Part shown: positions 26,763-35,740 of the stretch, in pieces
How positions within the stretch are numbered: the first letter of the stretch is position 1
Layout of the letters: each line of letters opens with the position of its first letter
Assembly: GCA_023434325.1 (NCBI GenBank)
Contig: JAEYSX010000001.1
Coordinates: 186,001-250,000, forward strand
DNA: 64,000 nt
Direction: 5' to 3'
Origin: Candidatus Parcubacteria bacterium
GTDB lineage: Bacteria > Patescibacteriota > Saccharimonadia > Saccharimonadales > UBA4665
The notes under the pieces: generated by a model
What the model was told of the DNA's origin: nothing
What the model saw: the letters and a program-made list of their open reading frames with translations, nothing else
The model's database searches: none
Translations under genes and position numbers: made by a program

Positions 26763-27746
26763 CTACTTTCGGCTTATCACTCGATGAGCAGCCATTGCGA
26801 TGTGCGGCGCGTCAAGACCAAAATGTTTAAGCAATTCCTCGGGAGTCTGCGCTGATTCACCAAAGCTGTCCTTCATGCCGATTCGCAGCATGGGCACAGG
26901 ATGATGTTCGCTCAAAAGCTCGGCAACCGCTCCACCCAGACCTCCGGCAATCTGTGCTTCTTCTGCTACTACAACCGCGTTGGTCTTTTTGGCGCTTGCC
27001 AAAATTGTCTCTTCGTCGAGCGGCTTGACGGTCGGCACGTGGATCACCTCTGCGCGCACACCATCGCGTGCCAAAATCTCGGCGGCAGCCATAGCTTGAT
27101 AGGTCATGGTTCCGGTAGCTACTAACGTGACGTCTGAACCCGGGCGGAACACGTACGCAGGGCCGATTTTAAACGGCGTGTTTATGGTCGTAATCACCGG
27201 CGAAGCGCCACGCGGCAAACGAACGTAGTTTGGGCGCTTGTCGGCAGCCATGAGTGGCGCCATCTTTTCTGCCTCAACACTGTCACCCGGGACCAGCACC
27301 ACCATATTAGGCAGCACGCGCATCAATGCTATGTCTTCGAGTGCCTGGTGCGTCGCACCGTCCGGCGATGTGTACAGACCGGCGTGCGCGCCGATTATTT
27401 TGACAGGTTGGTCGTTGAGACACACGGTTGTGCGGATTTGCTCCCACGTGCGCCCGGGGCAAAATGCCGCGTAACTACTGACAAACGGAATCTTGCCCAT
27501 GGCAGCCATACCCGAGCCAACGGTCACGATGTTTTGCTCTGCAACGCCAGCCTCCACAAATCGCTCCGGAAACTCATTGGCAAACATGCTGATCTTGGTG
27601 CTGTCAGTGAGGTCGGCGCAAATCGCGACGACTTGATCGTTTTGTCGTCCCGCCGTTGCCAGTCCGCGGCCAAAACCGTCACGAATGGCATCCATTTTTT
27701 TGTCATCGCTATACAATGTGCTGTCTAAGAATAAATCGCCTGTCAT
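26763..27746 (-). CDS. tktB: Transketolase, C-terminal subunit
   Basis: 327 residues, carrying the pyrimidine-binding and C-terminal domains. FVEAGVAEQNIVTVGSGMA contains the catalytic Glu that activates thiamine diphosphate. SYAAFCPGRTWEQIR and GAHAGLYTSPDGATHQALED are conserved. It pairs with the N-half encoded immediately upstream; the two overlap by ATGA, ensuring equal synthesis. Together they move two-carbon units between sugar phosphates. The split arrangement also occurs in archaea and some bacteria. The symbol is positional only. Confidence 0.92.
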   Translation of the reverse strand: MTGDLFLDSTLYSDDKKMDAIRDGFGRGLATAGRQNDQVVAICADLTDSTKISMFANEFPERFVEAGVAEQNIVTVGSGMAAMGKIPFVSSYAAFCPGRTWEQIRTTVCLNDQPVKIIGAHAGLYTSPDGATHQALEDIALMRVLPNMVVLVPGDSVEAEKMAPLMAADKRPNYVRLPRGASPVITTINTPFKIGPAYVFRPGSDVTLVATGTMTYQAMAAAEILARDGVRAEVIHVPTVKPLDEETILASAKKTNAVVVAEEAQIAGGLGGAVAELLSEHHPVPMLRIGMKDSFGESAQTPEELLKHFGLDAPHIAMAAHRVISRK

Positions 27747-28603
27747 GAGTTGTGCTCCTGGTTAATCCGGCCGCGAAGCGTGTGGATTTGCTTGAGCGCG
27801 TCCTTGGCTTGCTCCTCGTTGGGAGCGACGCCGTGCCAATGAAAATCATATTCCATAAAGTCAACGCCCTTGCCTGGGATGGTGTGCGCAATAATAGCCA
27901 CGGGCTTTTGGACAATGGCCTTGGCCATGTTAACGGCGTCGATAATGGCTTCCATGTTGTTGCCGTCGATCTCGATGACATACCAGCCAAAGCTTTCCCA
28001 CTTGGCGCGCAGGTCCTCGAGGGGCATCACCACCTCGGTCGGGCCGTCAATCTGGATGTTGTTGCGATCGACAAAGGTAATCATGTTACTGAGCTTATAC
28101 TTGGCAGCGAGCATAATGGCTTCCCAGTTGTTGCCCTCGTTCAGCTCGCCATCGCCGACGGTTACATACACCCAGCGGTGCTGCTGATTGTTCATGCGCA
28201 TTGCCAGCGCCATACCGGCAGCTTGGCTCAGGCCACTGCCAAGCGGACCGCTAGTGTTCTCGACCGCAGGCAGCTTGGTTCGCTCCGGGTGGCCCTGTAG
28301 TCTAGAGCCAAACTTACGCAAGGTCATCAGCTCTTTGTGGTCAAAATATCCTGCGCGAGCCATGGCGGCGTAACGCACCGGGCAGGTGTGGCCGTTGCTC
28401 TGCACTAAAATATCGCGCTCGTTCCACTGAGGATTGTGCGGATCGTGCTTCATCAGATTAAAATACAAAGCCGTGTAGATATCGGCCTGCCCCAGCGAGC
28501 CACCCGGGTGTCCGCTGCCGGCTTCCTCTAACATTTGTATGATGTCCTTACGAATATCGTTGGCCATCAGCTCTAAACCTTCTAGCGAAAAAATTTGTCT
28601 CAT
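27743..28603 (-). CDS. tktA: Transketolase, N-terminal subunit
   Basis: 286 residues with the thiamine-diphosphate-binding half. SGHPGGSLGQADIY at the N-terminus, GPLGSGLSQAAGMALAMR, and the TPP motif GDGELNEGNNWEA...DRNNIQIDG are all intact. The frame opens at 28642, but a TATAAT (28614-28619) lies inside that extension. I place the start at ATG 28603, 10 nt from the -10 element. A second TATAAT lies just upstream near the rpe end. The stop overlaps the C-half start. Confidence 0.92.
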   Translation of the reverse strand: MRQIFSLEGLELMANDIRKDIIQMLEEAGSGHPGGSLGQADIYTALYFNLMKHDPHNPQWNERDILVQSNGHTCPVRYAAMARAGYFDHKELMTLRKFGSRLQGHPERTKLPAVENTSGPLGSGLSQAAGMALAMRMNNQQHRWVYVTVGDGELNEGNNWEAIMLAAKYKLSNMITFVDRNNIQIDGPTEVVMPLEDLRAKWESFGWYVIEIDGNNMEAIIDAVNMAKAIVQKPVAIIAHTIPGKGVDFMEYDFHWHGVAPNEEQAKDALKQIHTLRGRINQEHNS

Positions 28604-28670
28604 ATTGGTTACGATTATAATGCCGTGGGCGATAAAACCCAAGCATTATACCGATTATGCTGTTAAGCGC

Positions 28671-29339
28671 CTACGATTTATGGGCGTGGACGCCAGCGAT
28701 TGCTTTTTCGAGTTGCATGTATGCGGCGTGTGGATCATCGGCACGCTGAATAAAACCACCGGTATTAAGCACATCGACGCCGCCCGCAACCAAGATCGGC
28801 GCGTTCTTGTCGTTGATGCCGCCGTCCCAGCCAATCTCAAGGCTGGGCTTGAGCTTTTTGAGATGCAACACTTTGGTCAATAAATGCGTGTTGGCCTTGC
28901 CGCCAAAATGCCCCAGATGACCCGAAAACACCAGGACGTGATCGATACTGGGCAGCGCCTCGCGGATTAGGTCGACCGGCGTCTCCGGCTTGAGCGCAAC
29001 GCCAACCCTTACCCGCTTAACGCGCAGCAGGCTGACAAACTTCTTAAAATTACCGTCCGACTCGGCGTGCACTACAACCATCTGCGGCTGAAGCTCGAGC
29101 AACTCTTCCATATGATCCATTGGATCTTTGTACATAACGTGGATGTCGGCCTTAACGCCGCTTGGCCACCAAATGTCTTTAATGGGCGTCAGTTTTACGC
29201 CCGTAAACTTCTCGTCGGCAATATCGATGTGCACGCGAGTCGCAAAATCAGCCAAACGCTCCATTTGCTCGCGGTACTCGGCAGCGCTGCGGGCAGTCAC
29301 AGTCGGGCAAATCGTTGCTTTTGTATGTTTCCGTTCCAT
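28671..29339 (-). CDS. rpe: Ribulose-phosphate 3-epimerase, divergent
   Basis: 222 residues, TIM barrel. It interconverts ribulose-5-phosphate and xylulose-5-phosphate. The metal ligands and acid/base residues appear kept: His and Asp in VHIDIAD, His in DIHVMYKDP, and Asp in GWDGGIND. The normally invariant loop after the first Asp (D-G-x-F-V-P-N) is replaced by DEKFTGVK, and the phosphate loop reads NTGGFIQ. The start follows the rpiB stop by 2 nt with GGGGTAG upstream. Function follows from motifs and neighbours. Confidence 0.85.
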   Translation of the reverse strand: MERKHTKATICPTVTARSAAEYREQMERLADFATRVHIDIADEKFTGVKLTPIKDIWWPSGVKADIHVMYKDPMDHMEELLELQPQMVVVHAESDGNFKKFVSLLRVKRVRVGVALKPETPVDLIREALPSIDHVLVFSGHLGHFGGKANTHLLTKVLHLKKLKPSLEIGWDGGINDKNAPILVAGGVDVLNTGGFIQRADDPHAAYMQLEKAIAGVHAHKS

Positions 29340-29341
29340 AT

Positions 29342-29788
29342 CTACCCCAGGTTGTCCATTTGATCGATGCGGCGTTTGTAGCGCGGTGCTCCGGCAAACG
29401 ATGTCGAGAGCCAGCCTTCAACAATTTTGACCGCCTCGCTCTTTGACATGTAACGCGCCGGCAAGCAGATAATATTGGCATCGTCGTCGTTGCGCGATGC
29501 GCGCGCTTCTTCCATGTTCCACACTAAACTGGCGCGAATACCCTTAAACCGGTTGGCTGCCATACAAACACCCTGGCCACTACCGCAAATGAGTATGCCG
29601 CGGGCATCTCTGTCGTCACTGGCCTTCATAGCCGTCACGACGCTTGCCGCAACAATGGGGTAATCATCCTGCGGGTCAACCTCTGGACTGCCCTTGTCTA
29701 CGACTTGGTAGCCGGCAGCCACGAGTTCGGTAATCAAATGTCGTTTCATTTCAAAGCCGTTATGATCGGCGCTGATGTATATCTTCAT
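29342..29788 (-). CDS. rpiB: Ribose-5-phosphate isomerase B (RpiB/LacAB)
   Basis: 148 residues. It interconverts ribose-5-phosphate and ribulose-5-phosphate. ISADHNGFEMKRHL at the N-terminus, the catalytic Cys region ILICGSGQGVCMAANRFKGI and the C-terminal NIICLPARYMSKSEA are diagnostic. I set the start at ATG 29788; the longer frame to 29827 lacks a ribosome site. A TATAAA hexamer (29796-29801) ends 7 nt upstream, a leaderless pattern. It forms an operon with rpe. Confidence 0.93.
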   Translation of the reverse strand: MKIYISADHNGFEMKRHLITELVAAGYQVVDKGSPEVDPQDDYPIVAASVVTAMKASDDRDARGILICGSGQGVCMAANRFKGIRASLVWNMEEARASRNDDDANIICLPARYMSKSEAVKIVEGWLSTSFAGAPRYKRRIDQMDNLG

Positions 29789-29854
29789 GCTAGTGTTTAT
29801 AGTACACCAAGAAAGTTGAACGATCAAAGGTGATGTGCTCGCGAGCGATTGGCG

Positions 29855-30427
29855 CTATATCATTGTCGCGCGGCCAAGATACATACGCAGTTTATGCACG
29901 CGCCTGCGCACTCCCACAAAAGATCCATGTCCGTAGTTATAGCGCCCCATACCGTCCGCCTGTAGCATGCTGAGGCGCATCGCAGTGTACCGCGCCGTCT
30001 CGCGGGCGGCGTTCATACTGACCACTCGCGTTGGAGGGCCAAAATGCCGAAACCACGCTCGAAGGTGCGACGGCCTGATATCGGCGCGCGTCTTAAAGGT
30101 TTGCCCCATAGTCATTAACCTGCCCAAGGCGGGTACGATTGCGCTGTAGCTGGGATCCTCTTTACCCAGATCATACTCCGGCAATAGTGCCTGTAGTTTA
30201 CTTCTGTTACGGACATGGCTCTGATATAGCCGCGTGCTGATCATCGCCAGCGTCCCTGCAGCCAAGAGCATAGTAAGCTCATCCGGAACTACAAATTTGG
30301 TACCGGGGAATATGCCGCCAAACACAAACAATATGATCATATCCAGGATAGGGGCGCCGCGAAACGCCGCCACAATCGTGGCCACGACCAGAGACAACAA
30401 AGCAACTCTTGCGACTATCTTAAACAT
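29855..30427 (-). CDS. Hypothetical membrane protein
   Basis: 190 residues. Two or three hydrophobic helices at the N-terminus (about 5-22, 28-45 and a weaker 52-65), then a soluble basic domain rich in Arg and His (RPSHLRAWFRHFGPPTR; RRRVHKLRMYLGRA). GAGGGTGG precedes the ATG. It sits between rpiB and gap, on the same strand, but has no recognisable link to sugar metabolism. No family recognised. Confidence 0.5.
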   Translation of the reverse strand: MFKIVARVALLSLVVATIVAAFRGAPILDMIILFVFGGIFPGTKFVVPDELTMLLAAGTLAMISTRLYQSHVRNRSKLQALLPEYDLGKEDPSYSAIVPALGRLMTMGQTFKTRADIRPSHLRAWFRHFGPPTRVVSMNAARETARYTAMRLSMLQADGMGRYNYGHGSFVGVRRRVHKLRMYLGRATMI

Positions 30428-30604
30428 AAGCCACCCTCTGCGATTACCTATTGCTTGTTCGAGGGCACATTAAACAAGAGCAGCCCATACTACTCTTGTT
30501 ACCGCGCCAGACCGGTGACAACAATGCGCGCCCGAAACGTACTCATTATTTTATACAATATTCTGGCGCGGTCGGTAAAAATGTTTACCCGCATTAGTGC
30601 TTAC

Positions 30605-30640
30605 GCTAAACGAGACGCGGACTTGCCGCGCCTCGTTAGC
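30605..30640 (-). terminator. Large stem-loop downstream of gap
   Basis: About 15 base pairs (with one G:U pair and one bulge) around the 5-nt loop CAAGT, 20 nt after the gap stop. No U-run follows on the minus strand, so it may stabilise the 3' end or act as a weak terminator. A second smaller hairpin (8-bp AACAAGAG stem, 30473-30500) lies further downstream. Confidence 0.6.
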
Positions 30641-30659
30641 ACTTGTACAGCAGGAATTG

Positions 30660-31676
30660 CTATCGGTGCAAAAGCTTGCCGATGTCGGCAACTTCTTCGA
30701 CCAAGCGGTTAGAATAACCCCACTCGTTGTCGTACCAAGCTACAACCTTGAGCATGTTGCCGTCGATAACCGCAGTCAGCGACAGATCCACAATAGCCGA
30801 ATGGCTGTTGCCGATAAAGTCGCTGCTTACCAGCTCTTCTTCTGTCACGGCCAAGATACCCTGATAGTATGGCTCAGAAGCAGCCTTCTTAAAGGCTTCG
30901 TTGACTTCGTCAACCGTCACGCGGCGCTTCGTGATAATCACGAAGTCGCTCAAAGAAACTACAGGGGTTGGAACGCGCACACTCAAACCGCCAAAGCGAT
31001 CCTTGAGCGCCGGCAATGCTTTGGCAGCTGCAATGCTGGCGCCGGTAGTTGTTGGCACGATGTTCTCGGCGGCAGCGCGAGCCTCGCGCAAGTCCTTAGC
31101 CGGAGCGTCCTGCAGCACCTGACTGGCAGTGTAGCTGTGGATGGTGGTCATCATGGCTTTTTCGATGCCAAAGTGGCTCTCGATGATCGCCGAGACTGGC
31201 GTAATGCAGTTTGTTGTGCAGCTAGCGTTAGATATGATCTCGCCCGCGCCTTCCAGCTGATCTTCGTTCACACCAAGCACTACGGTAGTGGCGCCTTCGC
31301 CCTTAGCCGGAGCGCTGATCACAACCTTTTTGGCACCGGCATCGATGTGCGCGCGAGCCTTGGCTGGATCCACAAAGAATCCCGTGGATTCGATTACTAC
31401 ATCGACGCCCAGTTCGCCCCAAGGCAACTGTGATGGGTCGCGCTGTGCAAACACAGGGATCTCTTTGCCGTCGACAATGATCTTGCCTTCGCCGTGGTCC
31501 ACACTGTGGTGATATGCACCATAGTTAGAGTCGTGCTTTAGCAAGTGCGCCAGCGTCCTGTCCTCGGTCAGATCGTTGATCGCCACGATCTCGAGGTCGG
31601 TGCGGTCAAACGCCACCTTAAAGGCATTGCGACCGATACGGCCGAATCCGTTAATTGCTATTCTGGTTTTTGTCAT
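30660..31676 (-). CDS. gap: Glyceraldehyde-3-phosphate dehydrogenase, type I
   Basis: 338 residues. NAD-dependent oxidation of glyceraldehyde-3-phosphate to 1,3-bisphosphoglycerate. The N-terminal Rossmann motif is INGFGRIGRNAF; Asp of INDLT suits NAD rather than NADP; the catalytic Cys lies in SNASCTTNC, with the partner His in TTIHSYTASQ. VAWYDNEWGYSNR closes the domain. AGAAGGG provides a ribosome site, with a 36-nt leader from its promoter. Confidence 0.97.
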   Translation of the reverse strand: MTKTRIAINGFGRIGRNAFKVAFDRTDLEIVAINDLTEDRTLAHLLKHDSNYGAYHHSVDHGEGKIIVDGKEIPVFAQRDPSQLPWGELGVDVVIESTGFFVDPAKARAHIDAGAKKVVISAPAKGEGATTVVLGVNEDQLEGAGEIISNASCTTNCITPVSAIIESHFGIEKAMMTTIHSYTASQVLQDAPAKDLREARAAAENIVPTTTGASIAAAKALPALKDRFGGLSVRVPTPVVSLSDFVIITKRRVTVDEVNEAFKKAASEPYYQGILAVTEEELVSSDFIGNSHSAIVDLSLTAVIDGNMLKVVAWYDNEWGYSNRLVEEVADIGKLLHR

Positions 31677-31718
31677 TCTTTATGTTTCCCTTCTTTAGAG
31701 CATTAGCGTCTTGAGGTT

Positions 31719-31747
31719 ATTGTATAAGATAGATATCGAGTACGCAA
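31719..31747 (-). promoter_or_regulatory. gap promoter (-35 TTGCGT, 17-nt spacer, -10 TACAAT)
   Basis: The -35-like TTGCGT (31742-31747) and TACAAT (31719-31724) are exactly 17 nt apart on the minus strand. This gives a leader of about 36 nt that holds the AGAAGGG ribosome site. It contrasts with the leaderless promoters elsewhere in the window. Confidence 0.75.
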
Positions 31748-31786
31748 GCAGGTATCACGCATAGTCCGGTGCCCTAAATCCCTGGG

Positions 31787-32455
31787 TTAATTGGTGATCA
31801 TGCCGTCCGAAATCTTAAACGTTTTATCCGTTTTGCTAGCAATAGAATCATCGTGCGTCACGGCAATAATAGTCGTTTTTTGCGAGCGCGTTAGATCACG
31901 CAAAAGATCAAATATCTCCTTACCCGTTTGACTGTCAAGGCTACCGGTGGGCTCATCGGCCAAAATTAATGTCGGCTGATTTGCGAGCGCGCGCGCAATA
32001 GCAACACGTTGTTGCTCGCCGCCGCTTAGGCGAGCCGGACGACGCTCCTGTTTAGATCTATCCAACCCCACGCGCTGGAGCAAAGCCTGCGCCCGCAAAC
32101 GACACTTCGCAGCCGGCACACTGGCAAATTCCATGGGCAACATAACATTTTCGAGCGCAGTCAAATTAGGAATAAGGTTGTACTGCTGAAACACAAAGCC
32201 GATCGTCCCACGACGGTATCGTGTCATCTCGGCGTCCGACATCTTGGCGATGTCTTTGCCACCCACTAGCACGCTGCCCGAAGTCGGTCGATCCAACGCA
32301 CCAAGCAACGCCAACAATGTGCTTTTTCCGCTGCCGCTTTTACCGACAATTGCAGCAAACTCACCCTCGGACACCGTAAGACTAACGTCCTGCACCGCAG
32401 GCACGACCGTATCACCCGACACAAATTCTTTTGTTAAGCCCTTTACTTGCAACAT
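31787..32455 (-). CDS. ABC transporter ATP-binding protein, MacB/LolD type
   Basis: 222 residues. Walker A GKSGSGKST, Q-loop FVFQQYNLIPNLTALENV, signature LSGGEQQRVAIARAL, Walker B LILADEPTGSLD and the His switch AVTHD are all intact. This is the ATPase group that pairs with FtsX-like permeases to drive mechanotransmission rather than classic transport. It lies 50 nt after the permease gene on the same strand. Confidence 0.95.
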   Translation of the reverse strand: MLQVKGLTKEFVSGDTVVPAVQDVSLTVSEGEFAAIVGKSGSGKSTLLALLGALDRPTSGSVLVGGKDIAKMSDAEMTRYRRGTIGFVFQQYNLIPNLTALENVMLPMEFASVPAAKCRLRAQALLQRVGLDRSKQERRPARLSGGEQQRVAIARALANQPTLILADEPTGSLDSQTGKEIFDLLRDLTRSQKTTIIAVTHDDSIASKTDKTFKISDGMITN

Positions 32456-32505
32456 TGTCTACCCCTTCTTGTTATTTGATATGACTTACGATTTCAAAGA
32501 AACAA

Positions 32506-33900
32506 CTACTCGCTCCGCAAGACTTCTGCGGGACGAATTTTTGATATGGCGTACGCCGGCACGGCACTGCCGACAAAGGCAATCACAACCGCCGCCGCCA
32601 AACCTATCCCTAATGCAGTCGGACTAACTTGTACCACTATGTCGCCCGCGTAATCTTGCGCGCTTTTCTCGTCAGTGCCACCTATCCTCATGACGATCGC
32701 ACCAGAACCAAGTCGCGGCGCCTGTGGCCTACTGTCAGAGGTAGTTTGGTTGACATTAGAATTTACCAGAGCGCCCGCGATACTATTGCCGCTCGCCATT
32801 GCAATCCCAAACCCTACCGTCGAGCTAATAAGTACCAGCGTCAGTGCCTCTGCTACAAACTGCGTTACAATCGTGCGGTTGCTGCCGCCAATGGCCTTGA
32901 GTACTCCGATCTCTCGTCGGCGTTCGCGGACAATCATGAGCATCACCAAAAAAATGATTACTGCTGCCGCGCCCAAGGACGCTACAAAAGCGATCAACGA
33001 GACTCTCTCGACTGTTCGCAGCCCTTCAACCGCAGTCACAGCATTCTCTTCGGATATGGTGACGTCGACTGTATCTTCTCCTAACTTGCTCTTAATACTT
33101 GCGACTACGTCCTGCAGATTATCAATATAATCAGCTTTGACCACGATACGCGAAATCTCATCGCCCGCCTCGCTCAGCCGCTGTGCAGTAGCTAGCGGGA
33201 TGTACAGGGCGTCGCTGCCAAAATCAGTGCCACTCTCGAAAATCCCGACCACTGTGAACGTCTCATCATAAAGACTAAATGTGCTGCCAGTCTTAAGCTC
33301 GTTCTTTTCGGCTAAGCGTTTTCCTACAATTGCATGATTTTTATCATCTTGGCTCAAGATACGTCCGTCCGTCACGTTGATCGTCTGACCGGTTTCGTCA
33401 TGTATACCGCCAAGGCCGGCTAAGCGGATGGGCAGCTTAAAGTTACTGGACGGACGTGAAGCGTTTCCTGGCACATCACCCACCGAACCCGACTGTACGC
33501 GAGCGCCGATGGTACCCGGTTCGGTTGCCGCCTCTAGGTTCGTCTTACCAACCTTATTGCCGCCGGCAATACTAAACTTTCCCATCTCCTCGCCTTCGGT
33601 CATGGCTACCAAATTAAGCACTTCGCTAACCACTGCCACATTCGGCAGAGCACGAATATCCTGGGCCTGCTTGGCTACGAGCGGCTCGCCGCCGCCCTGA
33701 AAATCGCGCGCTCCCGCAGGATTAACCATCACCGTCGTTCCCACCTCACTTCGCACCACGTCTAACCGGTCTTTCACTGCTTGATTAGCGAGCAACATGC
33801 TCAACCCCAGCCCCATGCTAATCGCCAATATAAGAACAACCGCGACCGAACGCGCGCCACTCCGAAAAGCACTCTTCACCCCTCGAGCCAACACACCCAT
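32506..33900 (-). CDS. FtsX-like ABC permease (MacB family)
   Basis: 464 residues. A first transmembrane helix (about 18-40) is followed by a periplasmic-type MacB_PCD domain of about 240 residues (VGTTVMVNPAGARDFQGGGE onward). The three-helix FtsX core comes next (LIAFVASLGAAAVIIFLVML, with the cytoplasmic coupling loop RERRREIGVLKAIGGSNR) and the C-terminal SKIRPAEVLRSE. In a cell without an outer membrane it probably exports or senses amphiphilic compounds or peptides. AAAGGG precedes ATG, and an inverted repeat lies further upstream. Confidence 0.92.
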   Translation of the reverse strand: MGVLARGVKSAFRSGARSVAVVLILAISMGLGLSMLLANQAVKDRLDVVRSEVGTTVMVNPAGARDFQGGGEPLVAKQAQDIRALPNVAVVSEVLNLVAMTEGEEMGKFSIAGGNKVGKTNLEAATEPGTIGARVQSGSVGDVPGNASRPSSNFKLPIRLAGLGGIHDETGQTINVTDGRILSQDDKNHAIVGKRLAEKNELKTGSTFSLYDETFTVVGIFESGTDFGSDALYIPLATAQRLSEAGDEISRIVVKADYIDNLQDVVASIKSKLGEDTVDVTISEENAVTAVEGLRTVERVSLIAFVASLGAAAVIIFLVMLMIVRERRREIGVLKAIGGSNRTIVTQFVAEALTLVLISSTVGFGIAMASGNSIAGALVNSNVNQTTSDSRPQAPRLGSGAIVMRIGGTDEKSAQDYAGDIVVQVSPTALGIGLAAAVVIAFVGSAVPAYAISKIRPAEVLRSE

Positions 33901-33912
33901 TTATTTCCCTTT

Positions 33913-33936
33913 GTTTACTTGATACTGGGAGTAAAC
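33913..33936. promoter_or_regulatory. Inverted repeat upstream of the permease gene
   Basis: GTTTACT and AGTAAAC, a perfect 7-bp inverted repeat with a 10-nt spacer, located 13-36 nt before the permease ATG. It could be an operator, for example for the adjacent response regulator, or an RNA hairpin in the leader. Confidence 0.45.
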
Positions 33937-34008
33937 CATCGCAACCTGAGTTGCGGCTGAAAATATCTTACAAAAGCAAAAATATTGCCAAACAGACGAG
34001 AAACGAGC

Positions 34009-35001
34009 CTAAGCTGCAGCGATTCGCAGCACGAATGTACTGCCAGCGCCCGGAGTACTCGAGACAGTAAGCCTAGCGTCCAGACCTTCGGCAAGTTTTT
34101 TGGCGATCGACAGTCCTAGCCCGTGGCCAGCCACATGCGACTTTGTCCGACTGGAATCAGCCCGGTAAAACCGATCAAAGATATGGGGCAACTCGCTAGC
34201 CTTAATGCCAATACCTTGGTCACTAACCACCAAGCGAGCTATATCCTTTTTACGATATGTACGGACGGTGATCTGTGTACCGGGCGGACTGTATTTGATT
34301 GCGTTATCCAACAATATGCTAATTATTTTGTCGAGCGTGAGCTCCTCGGCGCGCACAATGACCGGCTGAAGGTCTCGCGTTATCGAGATGTCCTTGGCCG
34401 CCGCCAAAGGCTGGAGCCGCCTTGCAACGCTGCCGGCGATTTCCTCCATAGACACAGGAGTCAACTCCGGACTATTGTCAGCATGCGTCAACGCCATTAG
34501 CCCTTCGGCCAAGCGCCCCAAACGGTCAACCTCCTCGAGATTACTCTGAAGCAGCTCCACCGCCTCGGCCTTAGAGAGCTTTTTGTCGCGCAAGCCCACC
34601 TCTATCTCTGCTTTCATGGCTGCCAGCGGCGTGCGCAGTTCGTGCGAAGCATCGGCAGTAAACCGCCGCTGCGCCTCGACAGCCTCTTCGACAGGTCGCA
34701 TAGTGCGCCTAGCAAGCCAATAGCTGCCCGCAGCGCCGACCGCAAGTACCGCAATATTCAACGACACCAGGCGCGCAACCAGCCGCTCGCGACTAACATC
34801 TAACCGCGTCTGTACAAACTGCTTAAACTCCAGCGGCGCCAGACTTTGACTTGCGGGTGACAACTCCTGCTGTGTTAGGCCAAACCTGAGTTCCTGCCGC
34901 GCCTGATTGTACACCCAAAAACTAAACAATATACTAATGACCATGATGATGGCCACATACCAGGCCGTCAATCTCAAATAGGCGGCATCAAATAATCTCA
35001 T
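34009..35001 (-). CDS. Sensor histidine kinase
   Basis: 330 residues. Two transmembrane helices (about 10-32 and 78-98) flank a short outside loop of about 45 residues. The phosphoacceptor His is in DASHELRTPLAAM; the N box reads LLDNAIKYSPPG, G1 DQGIGI, F FDRFYRAD and G2 GHGLGLSIAKKL. The small sensor loop suggests sensing within or at the membrane. It overlaps the response regulator gene by ATGA and lies just upstream of the MacB-like exporter genes, a layout typical of antimicrobial-peptide or envelope-stress systems. Confidence 0.93.
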   Translation of the reverse strand: MRLFDAAYLRLTAWYVAIIMVISILFSFWVYNQARQELRFGLTQQELSPASQSLAPLEFKQFVQTRLDVSRERLVARLVSLNIAVLAVGAAGSYWLARRTMRPVEEAVEAQRRFTADASHELRTPLAAMKAEIEVGLRDKKLSKAEAVELLQSNLEEVDRLGRLAEGLMALTHADNSPELTPVSMEEIAGSVARRLQPLAAAKDISITRDLQPVIVRAEELTLDKIISILLDNAIKYSPPGTQITVRTYRKKDIARLVVSDQGIGIKASELPHIFDRFYRADSSRTKSHVAGHGLGLSIAKKLAEGLDARLTVSSTPGAGSTFVLRIAAA

Positions 35002-35675
35002 TTACTCTCTATTTTATACCCAAATCCGCGAACGGTGTGAATAAGTGTGGGTTCCTTTTTGAATGGCTTGTCAATCTTGCCGCGCAGATACCCGATGTAC
35101 ACCTCGACCGTATTTGGCAGAACATCGGCGTCGTAATCCCAAACATGGGCGATGATTGTATCCTTGTCTACGATTCTGTCTTGGTGGCGCATAAGATATT
35201 CGAGCAGTGCGAACTCTCGCTGCGTCAGCTGTATTTTTTTGCCCGCACGCATTACTACAAAAGACTGTGTGTCGAGACTCAGATTGCCACATGTCAGTAC
35301 CGAGGATATAAGCGAACTGGGGCGGCGCAAAAGTGTGCGTACACGCGCAAGTAACTCCTCAAACGCAAATGGCTTAACAAGGTAGTCATCGGCGCCGGCG
35401 TTTAGCCCCTCTACACGGTCGGCAACCTTGTCCTTGGCGGTCAAAAACAAGACCGGCGTCCGATTTCCGGCGGCACGCAACTCTTTGCAGACCGTTACAC
35501 CGTCCTTGCTCGGCAGCATGCGGTCCAAAATAATGACATCATAGGGTTCATCGAGCGCAAAACGCAGTCCCTCGTCACCATCGGTGCATATATCGACCGC
35601 AAACGCCTCTTGCTCAAGCCCCTTCTTTAACGCCCGGGCAATCTTTTGTTCATCCTCTACAATAAGTACTCGCAT
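34998..35675 (-). CDS. OmpR/PhoB-family response regulator
   Basis: 225 residues. The receiver domain has the acidic pair in VEDE, phospho-Asp in ILDRMLP, Thr in LFLTAKD and Lys in LVKPF. The C-terminal winged helix has LTQREFALLEYLMRH and the recognition and wing segments NTVEVYIGYLRGK and IHTVRGFGYKI. The frame opens at 35735. I choose ATG 35675 because it gives MRVLIVEDE and a TATAAT (35682-35687) ends 6 nt upstream, the leaderless pattern. Confidence 0.95.
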   Translation of the reverse strand: MRVLIVEDEQKIARALKKGLEQEAFAVDICTDGDEGLRFALDEPYDVIILDRMLPSKDGVTVCKELRAAGNRTPVLFLTAKDKVADRVEGLNAGADDYLVKPFAFEELLARVRTLLRRPSSLISSVLTCGNLSLDTQSFVVMRAGKKIQLTQREFALLEYLMRHQDRIVDKDTIIAHVWDYDADVLPNTVEVYIGYLRGKIDKPFKKEPTLIHTVRGFGYKIESK

Positions 35676-35681
35676 GCCTCT

Positions 35682-35687
35682 ATTATA
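35682..35687 (-). promoter_or_regulatory. -10 element of the two-component operon
   Basis: TATAAT on the minus strand, 6 nt before the response-regulator ATG. The intervening AGAGGC is too close to the codon to act as a ribosome site. Confidence 0.65.
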
Positions 35688-35740
35688 TCGCCCTACCTGA
35701 GAAGCACCTGAAGTCAGAGCGCACTGCATCCGCACAACTA

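Noticed and set aside
30527..30574. Fifteen-codon frame (MSTFRARIVV) just after a TATAAA on the minus strand
   Set aside because: Too short to support, no ribosome site, and no sign of conservation can be judged from one sequence.
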